Source of the DNA: Pleodorina starrii
Taxonomy: Eukaryota; Chlorophyta; Chlorophyceae; Chlamydomonadales; Volvocaceae
Length of the DNA: 64,000 bases
Direction: 5' to 3'
NCBI GenBank assembly: GCA_030267565.1
Contig: BRXU01000019.1
Location: forward strand, 918,501 to 982,500
The notes beneath the pieces are model-generated. The model ran no database searches. It was given only the letters and a program-made list of their open reading frames with translations, and was not told the origin of the DNA. Shown piece by piece: positions 28,385-61,932 of the stretch (position 1 is its first letter; every line of letters starts with the position of its first letter). Made by a program: the position numbers and the translations under genes.

Positions 28385-30675
28385 CTAAACACGGCCCCGG
28401 GAGATATCATGCCCACCTGTGAGGCCGGATTAATATAAATCTTCGGCTTTTTGATTGCACGGCAAAAGTATCTTCAGATTTCCGAAATTTCCCCCCGAAT
28501 ATATACCCATCTTAAGATAGCCACCCTGTTCCCAACTCACGCCAAACCCCGCGCGGCCGCACACATGTACGTGCGTGGCACAAACAGACCTGACAGCAAC
28601 TTGTGGGCTGCAAATGGATTAGGGCTGTGCCCTGGATAACCAAAGTACAGGAAGAGGATTCGGATCAGAGGCAAGTTAATTTTACATTTGCAGTCCCTAT
28701 CCGCAAGCAAACCAACTTGTCTGACACAATGTGTAACGAAGGTGGGGTAGGTGATGTAATAACCGACCCCACAGCGACCCCACCAAGTCCCACCCTGTTA
28801 CATACCCGCCGGACGAAGTACCTGATAATAATAACAGAGCAAAAATGCTAAAATAGCATTTGTCTGACAGAGAAACACAAAAACACACTCATACACGCAT
28901 ACAGAAATACGGCGTAGCCTCCATCCCGGTGGCTAGCTGTCCCTTTGAAATAATTAAAGCCTCTGCTGTCCTCCGCAGCCCCTCGTGCCGCTCCGGCCCT
29001 GGCGGAATTCCGGAAATCCTGAGCATACATACGTGTAGCTCTCATAGAAATTCAAAAGCAAATATTATGTATCGAAAAGGTTTCCTGGAAAGCAGGAAAA
29101 CCATCTCCGTATAACCAAGAAACCAACTAAACTAATGACTTACGCCACGTCGGAACTGAAGTAAGCTGAACGCACACACCCATGCCATCTCCTCCTGCGG
29201 GCACTACTTAAACACAGTTAGGCTTCCTAGGCACATGCCGGAGCGGCAAAAAGTTCAACACACGGGAACCGCACCACCACGTATCGGTAAGCTGCTAGCG
29301 GAACCGGCGGCCGTCGCTGAGGACGGAGAGCCATGACCGCTGCTTGCATGCTGGACACAAAAAACAAGACCCAAACTGCTACTTACAACAAACAGACCAT
29401 CACAGAGGGTGTGTATATTCGGTTCGGGTATATATACAACAGCAGCTGACTTGGAATGCTGCTGTATGTTATGTTTCACTCCCGCCGATTACGTACCACT
29501 CACATTCACACCCGCAACTGGCGCCCTGACCCGCACCCGAATCCCGACAGGGCAGATCTGCTGGCCCCGGGGAAGGGAAAGGGAGCGCTGTCGGGTGCTT
29601 GGGGTGTGACAAAGCTGCACAACTAGCTCGCTTGCGAACCCGTCGCACCTTTGCAGCACAGTGCCCGGCCAGCTCCTTGCAATAGCCCACGCAAGCAGAT
29701 AGGAGAACCCTTCAACCCTGCATGCGGCATGCGGACGTTTGCGCTATGCCCGCGGCAAGCTGCACAACCATTCCCGCAAAGTTGCTTCTGCAGCTGCTGC
29801 AGTATTCGCCAGTACAGTCAAAATTGTTTATATTAATAGCCTAAAACTATACTGTAAAAAAGCGACCTTCGCTATAAACGCTGGAGGAGGGCAACCATGG
29901 CCAACTAACGTGAGGAAACCTACACCCTGCTAAGCTGGAGTATTTGCATGCACTACTTGTTACCGAAGTACAAAAGTCCTAGGGCGGTTGGACCTTTAGG
30001 GCACACCGTAAGGCCATATTTTGCCCTTTAGAGCGGTTTGACTGCCATAACGTTAGAAGTAGTCTCCAAACTGTTCCTACATATACTATCAAGCATATTT
30101 CGCTTGTGGACAATGAAGAGGGGCAAAGGACCGCCGGTCTTCATGGCGAACTTGGTTTCGTTATTAAGACGGTTGCTGCCGTATGAAGTGGCTCACCCTG
30201 TTCATGCCGACGACCACCCTTCATGCCGGTACCCAAACATCTTCATGGCGGCGGCATATGCTGGCCATGAAGAGGCCATGAAGTGGCCATGAAGTGGCCA
30301 TGAAGGGATTTCACGCCATTAAGGCCTGGCCGTTCCCAGAGTGCGCCCCGCGTTCCACCTCATTGCAAAGTCAACTACGTGGCAATCAAGCAGTGAGATA
30401 TTTATCACTCTGCTCCATGCAAACCGACATAACAAGGAAGCCATCAACGCTCTCGTGCACCTGTACCGCCGCGCATACATACGTGTGTATTTAAATGTCG
30501 GAGTGGCTGGGTTCTCCATCCTCGCCGTCTTGAATTGATTTCCCCTTTTGCATCACGTACCATGCATACCACGCACTACTCACCTTCAGCACCAGAACAC
30601 TAACGAGGATATGTTGGGCAAACACACAATTATGAGTTCCATTCAGCCAGTTGCATGTGTGTATGCTCAATACAC
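28385..30675. other. No clear gene; possible 3' end of the lectin locus
   Basis: Follows the repeat fragment. It contains a short tandem of TGGCCATGAAG-like units at about 30,262-30,306. Minus-strand exons of the lectin locus may continue below 30,676, but I could not identify a terminal exon or polyadenylation site with confidence. Confidence 0.4.
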
Positions 30676-51739
<21,064 letters not shown>

Positions 51740-52330
51740 CTTCCAGTTACGTTAACACAATAGGTGGCAGCCATATATTCCGAAACGATGATGCACCACC
51801 GTTGAAGTTGAACACACAAGCACGCCTTAGAGTACCCCAGTGGTAGCATGCGATATGCCAAGAGACATGCGCATTAATACAAGTCAACAGCTTCAAGTCA
51901 GGCGCATCTGATGATACGCCTCGGGCCGTACAGTCTGACATGCATTAGAGGCGGTTGGCGTAGGCGATTAACCCGAAACCGTCGGTGCCAGCGGCGCGCA
52001 CACCTTTTTAAAAATTACAGCAGTTGAGTAAGTATTGGATACAGTAGCTCCACTTAAATATTATTTGCAACATATTATCCACCCCCACCACCGCCCTGCG
52101 CATGTAGAAGGAATCGTAGTAGTGGTAGTGGTTACGGCGGTCGGCTCCTGTCGGCTCCACTGTAACCTGCTGTAACCATGCATCCAACCAATGTGCAAGG
52201 CTCGCTTCTCTGCGAACATATAAGTTTCATATTTGCGCATTTGTAGATTTCAAGACTGCAACTGAAAGTTCAGTGCCCGAGGTAGAGGTAATGTGCGCGC
52301 GTGGCGTATGTCAGAATGAAAGGACTCAGC
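51740..52330 (-). promoter_or_regulatory. Upstream region of the lectin gene, duplicated at 13,311-13,900
   Basis: Blocks such as GATACGCCTCGG, GTCTGACATGCATTAGAGGCGG and GTAGTAGTGGTAGTG occur in both copies in the same order. Conservation of this non-coding stretch is consistent with a promoter carried in the duplication, although simple recency would also explain it. Confidence 0.45.
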
Positions 52331-54309
52331 GCTGCCCTCTGCTAGCTGTGTTGTTACCTTAGGCGGCTGCTTTCAGTCGCTACTGCTGTTTAGTGGCCAA
52401 ATAATACATTGCCTTCTAGCCCCAGTGTACTTTAACCCGGCACCTCCCGGCCAGGACGAAAGAACAATCCTAGTCATATATAATCGTAGGCACAAATAGC
52501 TAGATATGTATTGTTTTAACAGCAATGTTGTATTGATTGTACTCCCTTAGAATAACGGATTGACCTGTTCCGATCCGACTTGGCAACCTGGAAACGCAAT
52601 AGCTCGCGGAAAGCTCATCATGTACACATCCGGCGGCCGTTATTGTTACCTTTTATTACTCTTTCACTCGATCGTCCGGCCGTCAACATCCTGTCTCATA
52701 TTTTAGGCAGGCCGAATAAATATTCCGTGAAGGCCAGCCGAGCGAGCGGAAAACGCGATAATATTTAAAGCATAAACTGATTGGCAGGTAGGGATGATCG
52801 GATGGACGTCTTCCACTAAAAGCGCTAACCGACCTTTACGGTTGCCGATCCCCAGTCGGACAGAACTATGGGCACGCCGTAAAATAAACAAATGCTTAAT
52901 TCAATAATACCCAAGTTTTAGATGTCTTACGACGTGAATATCGCGCCATTAGCTCTTAATCTGTACGGCAAAGTTCAACAGCTGATTCTGCGTTTCCTTC
53001 CGTATGTGTGTCCACGTACGTATGCGTATGTCCCATGAAGGGGGCCTGCGCTCCGTACATTTATAACTCGGAATGGGATTAAGGCTCGTCCGGGCGGGCG
53101 GGGGCCCCGCCCAAGAACTCACATACACGCACACGGGACCCTGCTTACGTCGATGTTGCACCTAAGATGGGGGCCGCCGACGGCATCATCCGTCCTCATT
53201 CGGATTCTCGGAACACTACGAACGAACGTTGTATGCACGCATGTGCGCATGTGCGCTTTGTTGGGTGACATCTAGAAGCCTTGAAATCATGACGACTATC
53301 TAAGCGGCCTTTCGCCGTTCACAACCTAGCAAGGCGCTTCTCCGTTACCTGCAAAGGCCCCGCCTCCGCCATTTAATACCGTAGCGAATGAGGCGTCACG
53401 GCGGCGAGAATGCACGTGAACCACTGGCAGCAGGCCTCGGGGTTTGTAAACGACGTACGCAAACCGAACCGTCCCGTTCAACAAAGCACAGCTTATCGGT
53501 TGTATGCCTGCTCACAGAAAACGCCGGACTGGGAACTGCTGCGGGCGCTGTTTAGTGAAAGGTAGATAGGGGGTCCTCGTAAAGTTAGCGGACGGGCCGC
53601 GCCCTCCTACACCTTCCCCGCGCAATCCCGATACTGCGGCTGCCCCACTCCTCCCTCCCAGGCTGACGCAGGGCACCAGACCATAGATGCCTTCATGGTA
53701 GGGTCTCTACTGCAGGACGTTTGGTACAAAAATCTAAACAATTCCGAGTCTCTTGATCAAACTAACATAAGTAATGCTAGAATCATCCAGGACGACCGAC
53801 AATCAGTCTACACGCCACCTCTGTCCCACAAATCATGCGTGACGCGAAGATCCGTATCAGGCCGCACCTAGCCGCACAACCCATAACGATAAATAACGAT
53901 CAAAGTACAGATCCACGGCACTGGACGACACTACCCTGGCGTTCGTACAGTAATTAGTGCGCTGCGCCCCACGTGCGCGCCCAAAGAGACTTCCACCTGC
54001 TTCTACTGTGTGTGGCCTAGGTGGCCTTCGCACCGTCGCCTGCCGCCTCGCAGCGGTGGGCGGCCTTCCTTGCAGCCAGCTCTCGTTCTGTGACATCAGG
54101 TCTATCTCACCCCGACCGGCCGTTTGTGGTCGTTTCACCACACCAGCCACCACCCAGCAATGGTTTCCGAAACCATGCGGATGACAGGAGTCCTGTCATC
54201 CGCATACCTCAAAAAGTCATCTTTCTTCACTACACACCAGGCGCACCACCACCACCACCACCACCACCACCACCACCACCACCACCACTACAAAGCCCTC
54301 CGAGTCAGG
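52331..54309. other. Intergenic, no recognisable gene
   Basis: Contains a GC-rich palindrome half-site near 53,090-53,112, a (CAC)n run at 54,246-54,290 and the hairpin at 54,175-54,205. No supported coding exon. Confidence 0.5.
54175..54205. repeat. Perfect 15-bp inverted repeat with 1-nt loop
   Basis: ATGCGGATGACAGGA, a G, then the exact complement, about 100 bases beyond the stop codon of the SAM/EF-type gene. It could lie in that gene's 3' UTR. Confidence 0.8.
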
Positions 54310-57300
54310 CTACAAAGCCAACTCAGGCGCCTCTCCTCCGACCTTGCCCCTCCGCTGCCGCTTCTCCTCCCGCGCGTCGTTGTCACTCTCGCCGCCGCCG
54401 CCGTCGCCGCCCGCCACCCCCAGCGAACCATTCTCGCCCGACACGGCCGCGGCAACGTTGGCGCTGCTGGCTCCCGCAGCGACAGCGCCGGCGGCGGCGC
54501 CGCCACCGCCGTCACCACGGAACTCTTCCTTTCCGCCGCCGGTGGCGACTGTCGGAATCCCCCGCGACACCGACACCGACTGAGACTGTGACTGCGACTG
54601 CGACTGCGACTGCTGCTGTTGCTGTTGCTGTTGCGCCGTCCCCATGAGCTCCAGGGAGCGAAAGGCCTGAATGAACTGCCTGAAGCACAGCGGCTCGTCG
54701 AGGGGCACCTGCAGACACAGGGCGCCGCGGCCCGCCGGTTCCGGAGCCGTGCGGATGTGCACCCAATGGTTAAGGCGGGCGAGAGAGCAGGCCGGCAAGA
54801 TAGCGGGCGTCCTAGCCAGTATGGGTCGGATGTACTACAGGAAGGATGGGTCGCGCAGTCGTGTACATAAAGGGTGAGCTCTAAAGGAGATTGCTTCGTT
54901 CCCAGCAATGAACCAAATATTATATTATGCCGCACACAAATGAGCTGCGTGGTATTGCAGTGGATTTCCCAGGGTAGCGTGAAGAGGAACAGAAATGGCC
55001 CGCCAACAGGCCGGGGCCAATCGACACGCTAGCATGACGCCGAAGTCGGTGCCTAGCAAGCTGCCCACCGCCGCCTGCCTGCGCAACAGAGAGATGAACC
55101 GGCCAACAAGACCTCCCTGCCTGCATCTGCGTACCCGGATGCTCTCTCCCCCTCTCATGTCCGCCGGCCTGCAGCGAACCCTTTTCGCGGGTGGCTGACA
55201 GGGAACCCGCTTTCGGCTCATCAGCTGCTGCGCGGCGGGCATTCTTCCCAGCTGGTGTCCTTTAGCCCTTAACCCCACAAGCCCTCGCCGCACTTGCCCC
55301 ACACGGTATCACACGCCCCACACGCCCCACCTGCAGCCTCGCGAACGTCTGCGTGCACAGCGCCCGGGCTTCCTCCGGCGCCACACCCCGCGCCGTTTCC
55401 AGGTACCTCTCCAGGTGTGCTGCGGTGACGCAGCCGTCCAGTCGGCCGTCCACCGCATCGATGGCGGAGAACAGAGAGTGGGCGTCACGCAGCCGGGATA
55501 CCTGCACGCAGGTAAGGGGGTTATCCACGTATAGGCCGGGGGGGCCAGGGGCCAAAGATGGGGAGGGGAGGGGAGAGGTGACGAGCAGCGAGGTGGGCGC
55601 GAGGAACGTGCAGGAATGGAGGCGGCGGGTTCAGGCGCCGGGGATTGATGATGGCCGCATGCACGAGCTTGGTTGGGCCTGCGGTACAGCGCTCACCCGT
55701 CCGCGCAGACCCGACCATACCTGCCCTGCCAGCAGGTCGATCTGCTGCAATCCCAGTCGTCTCCTAGCGGTTTCCCACCTAACCGGTATACAACGTACAC
55801 AGCGCATCGCACTGCACGGCGCAACGCCATGCCGCACTCGCTCGAGAGGCACCGGTGGGTGCAACGGGACGCATCCACTGCTGCACACCGACATACCGCA
55901 ATACACTGCTGCGCATCCGCCCACCCACCCACCCACCCACCCACCCACCCACCCACTCCGCTGCGGTATCTTCTTTATCACAACCCACCCAACCACCCAC
56001 CCACGTCCACCCACCCACCCACGTCCACCCACGTCCATCCACCCACCCACCTGGAACAGCTCCACGTCCCCCAGGTCCAACTGGCGCTGCAGTTTGCTCA
56101 GCTCCAGCCCCAGCAGTACCGCCCCGTCCACGTGGCAGCGCACAAAGGGCGCTGGGTCCAGACCCTGGGCCACCAGCAGTCGCTCCAGGGGTCCCCCCCG
56201 GTACTCGGACACGGGCTGGTACTCGACCTCCTCGCAGTCACCCAGCAGCTGCAACAGCCGCTGGACCTTCCACTGCGTTGCGCGAGGGAGTGGGAAGGCG
56301 CAGCGAGGCAGGTCGGGTACGGTACCAGTCTGACGGAGATACCGGGGCTGAATTGTTGCAATGGTTTTGATCGGTTGGTGAGAGCCGGCTGTGACGGGCC
56401 GCCCCGGCCTCAACATAACCATCAAATCTCATTTCCGCCTCGCCTCGAACCCTTCTGATGACTCCAGCGTTCCGACCCGCGGGTCGCTCCCTCCCTCTCC
56501 CCAAGCTGGTGCGTAACCCGACAGACGGTGTTCATTCGCTGCCCCGCTGCCCCAAGCACCCCCCACACGTACACGCACTCACCTGCACCTGCTTCCAGGG
56601 CAGCAGCCTTCTCGCCGCCTCCGACACGCCCATGTCCCTCAGCGCCGGCTGGTGGACGGGGTGCTGCGCCAGGTCGCCCAGCAGGGCCAGCAGCAGAGGG
56701 GCGCAGGCGCGGAGGTCGGACGACATGCGGTGACCTGAGGCGGGGGCGCGGTGGAAACGGCGCAACCGGGAGGGCAAGCAAGGGCCGAACCGGTGTCAAA
56801 ATGTATGGGGGCACGTTTGGATGGGGCAAGACCTTGTCACGGAGGCGCCAGGCGCGGCTTCGCAGTTTTTATGTCCAGCCAAACCGTGCTGCAGGCGGCT
56901 ATTGCCAGTGCACGGGGTCTCAGGAAAAATTTGGTGACTAAGCACAAATGGATCTTTCGTTATGTGGTTCGGCCCTTCAACGGCGGGGCGCCCTGGGGTA
57001 GCTAGACGGCGCCCGGCATCCGCTGCGTCAAACGTACTTGACTGAACTGGCAAAGCCGCACCCGCACGTGCAGTCGCACCCGCACCCGCATCCGCAACCG
57101 CACGTGCAGTCGCACCCCCACTCGCATCCTCATCTGCACCCGCACCCACCCTCCGAGTCCAGCGCCTCAGCCAGAGACTGATGTGGTTGCTGCTGCTGCT
57201 GCTGTGCCCGCGGTGCCACGCGCGCCGCATCGAGAAGGGCCGGCCCCGTCACCGCCAGCAGCAACACCATCTGATGCAGCCGACCACCCGGCAGCAGCAG

Positions 57301-59341
57301 CTGCTGCTCCTGCCGCCGCTGCTCCTCCCGCTCGCCCTGGCGGATCGCCTCCTGCATGGCCTGTGGGCGGGGCGGCAGCGCACATATACGGTACATTGGC
57401 GCGACACGCACGGCGAGCAAAAGTCTACATACATAAGGGAACTGGAACTCAGGAGCTGGAGCGAGGTTGGGGACGGTCATTACTCATGCGCGTGCGACAC
57501 TTGCAGAGTGTGCGTGCGTGGGCGTGGATGGCGCGATATGCGCCGTGCTGTGGCCAAGTGCCAACCATCTGGAGGGCGGGCGGGTCCCCGCTGCGTAGAA
57601 TGCAGTGAGAACGGGCGGGACAGGTCACATACGTGCTGACCTGGCGACGGTATGCCTGCGTGCCACACAGTTTGCTTGACTATGCGCTCCATTACGTAGA
57701 CACGGTAGACGTGTGTGCGGCAGGTCAGAGTCTGGTTCCACCGCCTCCTGCCCGACCCGCGGGTCGCTTCAGTCGACTACTTGGCTGCAGTTCTCCTTTC
57801 CTGAACCCCGCCGAACATCAGGTGCCTTCGCCGCAAGCACTGCGGGCCAACGGATGCCTCCAGCAGCTGTACCCGCGAACACATCCACACACACATACAC
57901 ACACGCACGCACGCTAGCCCACGCACCCACACACAACGCACCCTGCACAGCAGCCCCGCGGCACACCAGGCTCCATGAAGCAGCACCCGCGCGTCCCGAT
58001 CCGGACCCGCGGCCGCACTGTCTCCATACTCGTAGTCGAGTGCTCGGGCCACCAGCTTCATCAGGGGACCCGTGACGTTGGGGCCGCTGAGCGCGGGGGG
58101 CAGCGGGGCGTCGGGTCGGCTTCTGGCCAGTCGGAACAGCACCTGCGGAGGGTGTGGGGGGGACGCGGTGTGGGGGAAACGGGGAATACGGTGTGGGGGA
58201 ACAAGCTCGAGGTACGCAAGGCCGAGTGCGTCCTTCGAGTCAGCTGCTTTCAAAGCGCAACCCGCCCGCCACTGTTCCATCCACGACCCCTTGCCCAAAG
58301 CTGTCCTGCCAAGGTCGCCGCTTGCGCCGAACGCACACCCCGTCCCCACGCTTCCTTCCCGACAACCGAACCGCGCGGCTCGCTCGCAATCCGCCCTATG
58401 CACCCACCTGCGCCACCCCCGCCGCCAGCCGGATGCCTTCTCCGGAGAAGTGCGACACGCCGCCATCAAACACCCGCATAAGCCGCTCCATCTGCTGCTG
58501 CTCTAACAGCGGCAACTCGCCCCCGTCGCCGCTGCCGCCAGCAGCGGCCGCGTCCGGGTCGCCTGCGTTCAGCCTGATCAGCCCCAACAACTGCTCCACC
58601 ATGGGCGCGCCAGCAAGCGCACTGCTGCTGCCGCCGCCGCCGGCCGAGGAGACGGCGCCCGTCGCTGCCGGTGGGCTGCTGCCCGCTGCCGCGCCCCTTG
58701 CGGCGGCGGCGACGCCGGGAGCCGCACGCGGCACGAGCGCTACGGAGCACACCGACTCGTCCGGCGCTGCCCCTTCCGGACCCCCTGCGTGGTCAGCCGG
58801 GTACCAGCAGGTTGGGAGTGCGGCAGGATGGGAGGGAGTGACGTCCGACGGAAGGGGCACCAAGACGCGCTGAGATTAGCGAGGCAAGGTAGGAACCACG
58901 CATCCAACCCATCACACGCATGCGGCCCATCTACCCACCAATCTCACCTACACACGCACACGCGCACACACATGCACGCACGCACGCACCCTGTTCCTGC
59001 TGCCGCGGCGACGGCGCCTCCGTCGTCGCCTCCGTCACCTGCCCCGTCACCTCCGTCGTGGCCGTCATCGCCGCTGGCCATTGGCTCACGATCGCGTCCA
59101 GAAGCGCTGTGATGGTGCCCAAATGGTCCTTCACCAGAAAGGCGGCGGTGGAGCCCATGGCAGCCAACTGGGCCACCCGGGGCAGCCATTCCAGCCAGGA
59201 CGAGTGGAAGGTGGGCACCGCGCTCAGAAGCAGGCGCAGGAGCAGCGCGTAGTCAATGTCCGGATGCGGATGGGGTGCGGGCGCCTGCTGCCGCTGTCCG
59301 CGTTGCGCCTGCGGTCGGCGGGGCGCGCCACGGTCGGCGCC
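54310..59341 (-). CDS. Helical-repeat, SAM-like and EF-hand-like protein gene (copy 1), 5' end unresolved
   Basis: Exons by splice reading: 58990-59341, 58408-58784, 57942-58142, 57150-57360, 56583-56734, 56051-56272, 55331-55501 and 54310-54708 with the stop. The first five give Leu-rich helices (LLLRLLLSAVPTFHSSWLEW, MVEQLLGLIRLNAGD, LLLALLGDLAQHPVHQPAL) that look like ARM/HEAT repeats. 56051-56272 (VDGAVLLGLELSKLQRQLDL) resembles a SAM domain. 55331-55501 (LFSAIDAVDGRLDGCVTAAH) is a degenerate EF-hand. The last exon ends in a Gln/Ser run and a basic EEKRQRRGK tail. ARM-SAM scaffolds mediate assembly; function here is unknown. Confidence 0.6.
55505..55538 (-). promoter_or_regulatory. Conserved intron-end motif (copy at the EF-like exon of gene 1)
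   Basis: GGGTTATCCACGTATAGGCC (plus strand) directly upstream, in the transcript sense, of the acceptor of exon 55331-55501. The same words sit before the acceptors at 62,241 and 62,929 and, interrupted, next to exon 63671-63892. Confidence 0.6.
55917..55953. repeat. (CCCA)n tandem
   Basis: Eight to nine CCCA units. Related CCCACGTCCA runs follow at about 55,996-56,050, just inside the intron next to exon 56051-56272. Confidence 0.8.
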
Positions 59342-61932
59342 CTGCGAGTGAGAGGGCTGGATGGGTGCAAGAGCGGGAGCACGAGGGAGGCCTAAGAGCG
59401 TAAGAGGCAAACAATATGCGTGAGACGGAATGAGGTACGATGCATAGGAGATATTGTGAGCACATGCAGGAAGCGAGGCGCTTCGGGGGCGAGAAAGCGC
59501 CTTGCGGAAAGTTTTGTCTCGGCTCTCTGACCTCATAACATATGGAGCTCGAACGGCCGAAGTTAGTTTAGAACATCATGTGGAGTAATGGGGGTGACGA
59601 GTCGATGGCTTGAGGGGCTGGTTGCTGTCTTCGCCAAACAGCTAAAACTCTTCCAAGGTTTTCGATGGACACCGCGACCTTTCTGGTGGATGGCACGGTG
59701 CCCAACCCGCAGCCCCTGTGCCACCTGGCTATCTTGCGTCGTGGCGCTGGAGGTCGCCGCCATCACCTCCCGCCTGGTCTCCCGCGGGCGCCTCGCCCCG
59801 GTGAGGCGCATCGCCAATTGCTGCGGAATCGAAACGGCGGGAGCCCATCGGCTTGTCACGAGTTGGAGGAAGGAGGAAGGAGGAGCCCAAGCCTACAAGT
59901 CGCTCGTCGCTTGGCACACACAACACGGAGCCCGGCAGTCCATACCTGCGCCGAGCCGCCGAGCCATCGATTCATCTTTGGTAGGGATACACTTTGTCGA
60001 TTAAGTTATATTGGGTTGGAAAAAGCTGAGTGAGTGATTTGGAAAAGCTTAAAAAGAAATTAGAAAACGTACGTGGACTAAGCCGGACGACCTGCTGCGG
60101 TGCCAATTTGGTTTAGGCGGAAACCCGGTTTAGGCGGTTACGGAGGTGCGCCCGCCATCCGTACACGCTGGCGACATCTCCAGGTCTCCCAAAAGGTTTT
60201 ATGCTCCAGCACATTTGGATGGACAACACGGGGACTTAATCTGGGCAGGCACAAACCTTTATTATTCATTACCAGGCGGTAGCGTGCGGAAAGGGTGCGA
60301 TCCGTGGCTGCGGCGCGACATACGCGCGACATAGATGGGTCTGCTGAAGCGCGCGTTTGCCCGCCCGCCCGCATCGGCGAGGAGGGATAACATCCGCAGC
60401 AATGGATAACCCCCGCCTGTATGGGGGCCAGCGTGCCTCCGCCTCACAGTCGCCCTCCACGCACGGATGCTGCAGTGGCGGGGACCTGGGAGGCGCAGAA
60501 GGCACTGGCGAACCCGTTATTCCTAAGCCTACATACTTTACGCAACCCATTCATTTTAGTGTTACAACGAAGCGCACTTCTTCTACCGTGTCTGGGCTGG
60601 GGTCAGGTCGGTGCGGGTCGGTACAGGCCTTCACCCGAAGGCCAATAACTTCCAAAAGGGGAGATGCGCGTCGAGACGTGACGCGTCCACTCGTGCCCGG
60701 GACCGCTTGCATGGGGCCGCCCGTACCGACGAAGCTGCGGCTGTGTGACCGCAGCGATGGGGCACAGAGCCCGAATCCCCGACATGGCAAAGACCTCGCT
60801 TGCTTACGTTGACCCACAGACCTTCCCGACGCGTGTCATATTGCGGACCCGTCGGGGCCCAACTGGGCCCAACACATGTACAACAATTGTCGGGTAGCCG
60901 AGCGCCGGCTCCCCTGCCTCCTCCGGACCCGGAAAGGCTCGGGTGCATAGCCGCACATCCGATCTCCCCCCAGCTTGGGTGCAACGGCGCCGGCCTGTGG
61001 GGCGCAGACACAAACGAAGGCGGGCTGCACTGGCTGGGAAACGCTGTCAACCTTTTGAGCCCTAAGCCATATCGGCTCAACAAAGCGGCAAGCGCTCTTT
61101 GCTGCGCAGGTATCTCCCGCCATGGCGCACTACCGGCACTGCGGTGCAGCCTCCCATCCACCTTCCCCGCGCAAAGGCCCGCTGCATCGCCCAGCGCACA
61201 CACACACACCTCACCCTCACTCGCGCCAAGACTTGCGCAAGGCGTGCACAGGTTGCGTCGCGTCCCGTCAAATGCCACGCCCGCCGTGCCACGTCGCTGT
61301 GGAATGCGGCATACACACACGTGGTGTTGGGCGCAGTAAAGGAGGCCTGTGACGTACGGCATGGCTGCCGCTGGCCCCACGAAACCTCTGTTGCTTTCAT
61401 GCTGCTGCTGTGAACAGACACCACCACCACCACCACCGCATTCCCGGCGGCTTTGGGGGCCCTGCGCCCCACACGAGGACGCGTGTCCTGGCGGTACGGC
61501 ACGGCGTTGGGCAAGGCGATGGGGACCACCGTGACACTCATTTCATTTCCAGGCCCACACCTCCCACGTCCTGTCAACCGAGGCAACGAACCGAAGCTCC
61601 ATACCCGCGCTCGAGACGGCGGCACCGCAGGCCCCAAAACACTTTTACGACCACACGGAGGGAAGGTTGGGCCAACTGCTCTTCAGCGCCTCCACGTTCC
61701 ATCTTCCGTCAGGCCAAAGGTCAACTTGACGGAACGGCCAACTGAACCCTACCTACTTCAGCCTCCATCGGTCCCCATGCGCGTGAAAGGCGACAGACCG
61801 GTTCACCCGAGGGCGCACACCAGGCGCCCCGTTCCGTTCTGTTCCATGTCGGCACATCGGGCGCGGAAGCCCCATCCTCAATTGCTACCCTGGATGGATA
61901 CGCTACACGGCCTTAGAAGTGGCTACTCCAGC
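59342..61932. other. Interval between the paralogues, no clear gene
   Basis: It may hold the 5' exons of copy 1 near 59,350-59,900, but I could not choose a frame. (CAC)n and CACACA microrepeats occur around 61,200-61,440. No recognised domain. Confidence 0.4.

Noticed and set aside
54246..54290. Poly-His or poly-Pro protein on the plus strand
   Set aside because: A (CAC)n microsatellite beyond the stop codon of the minus-strand gene.
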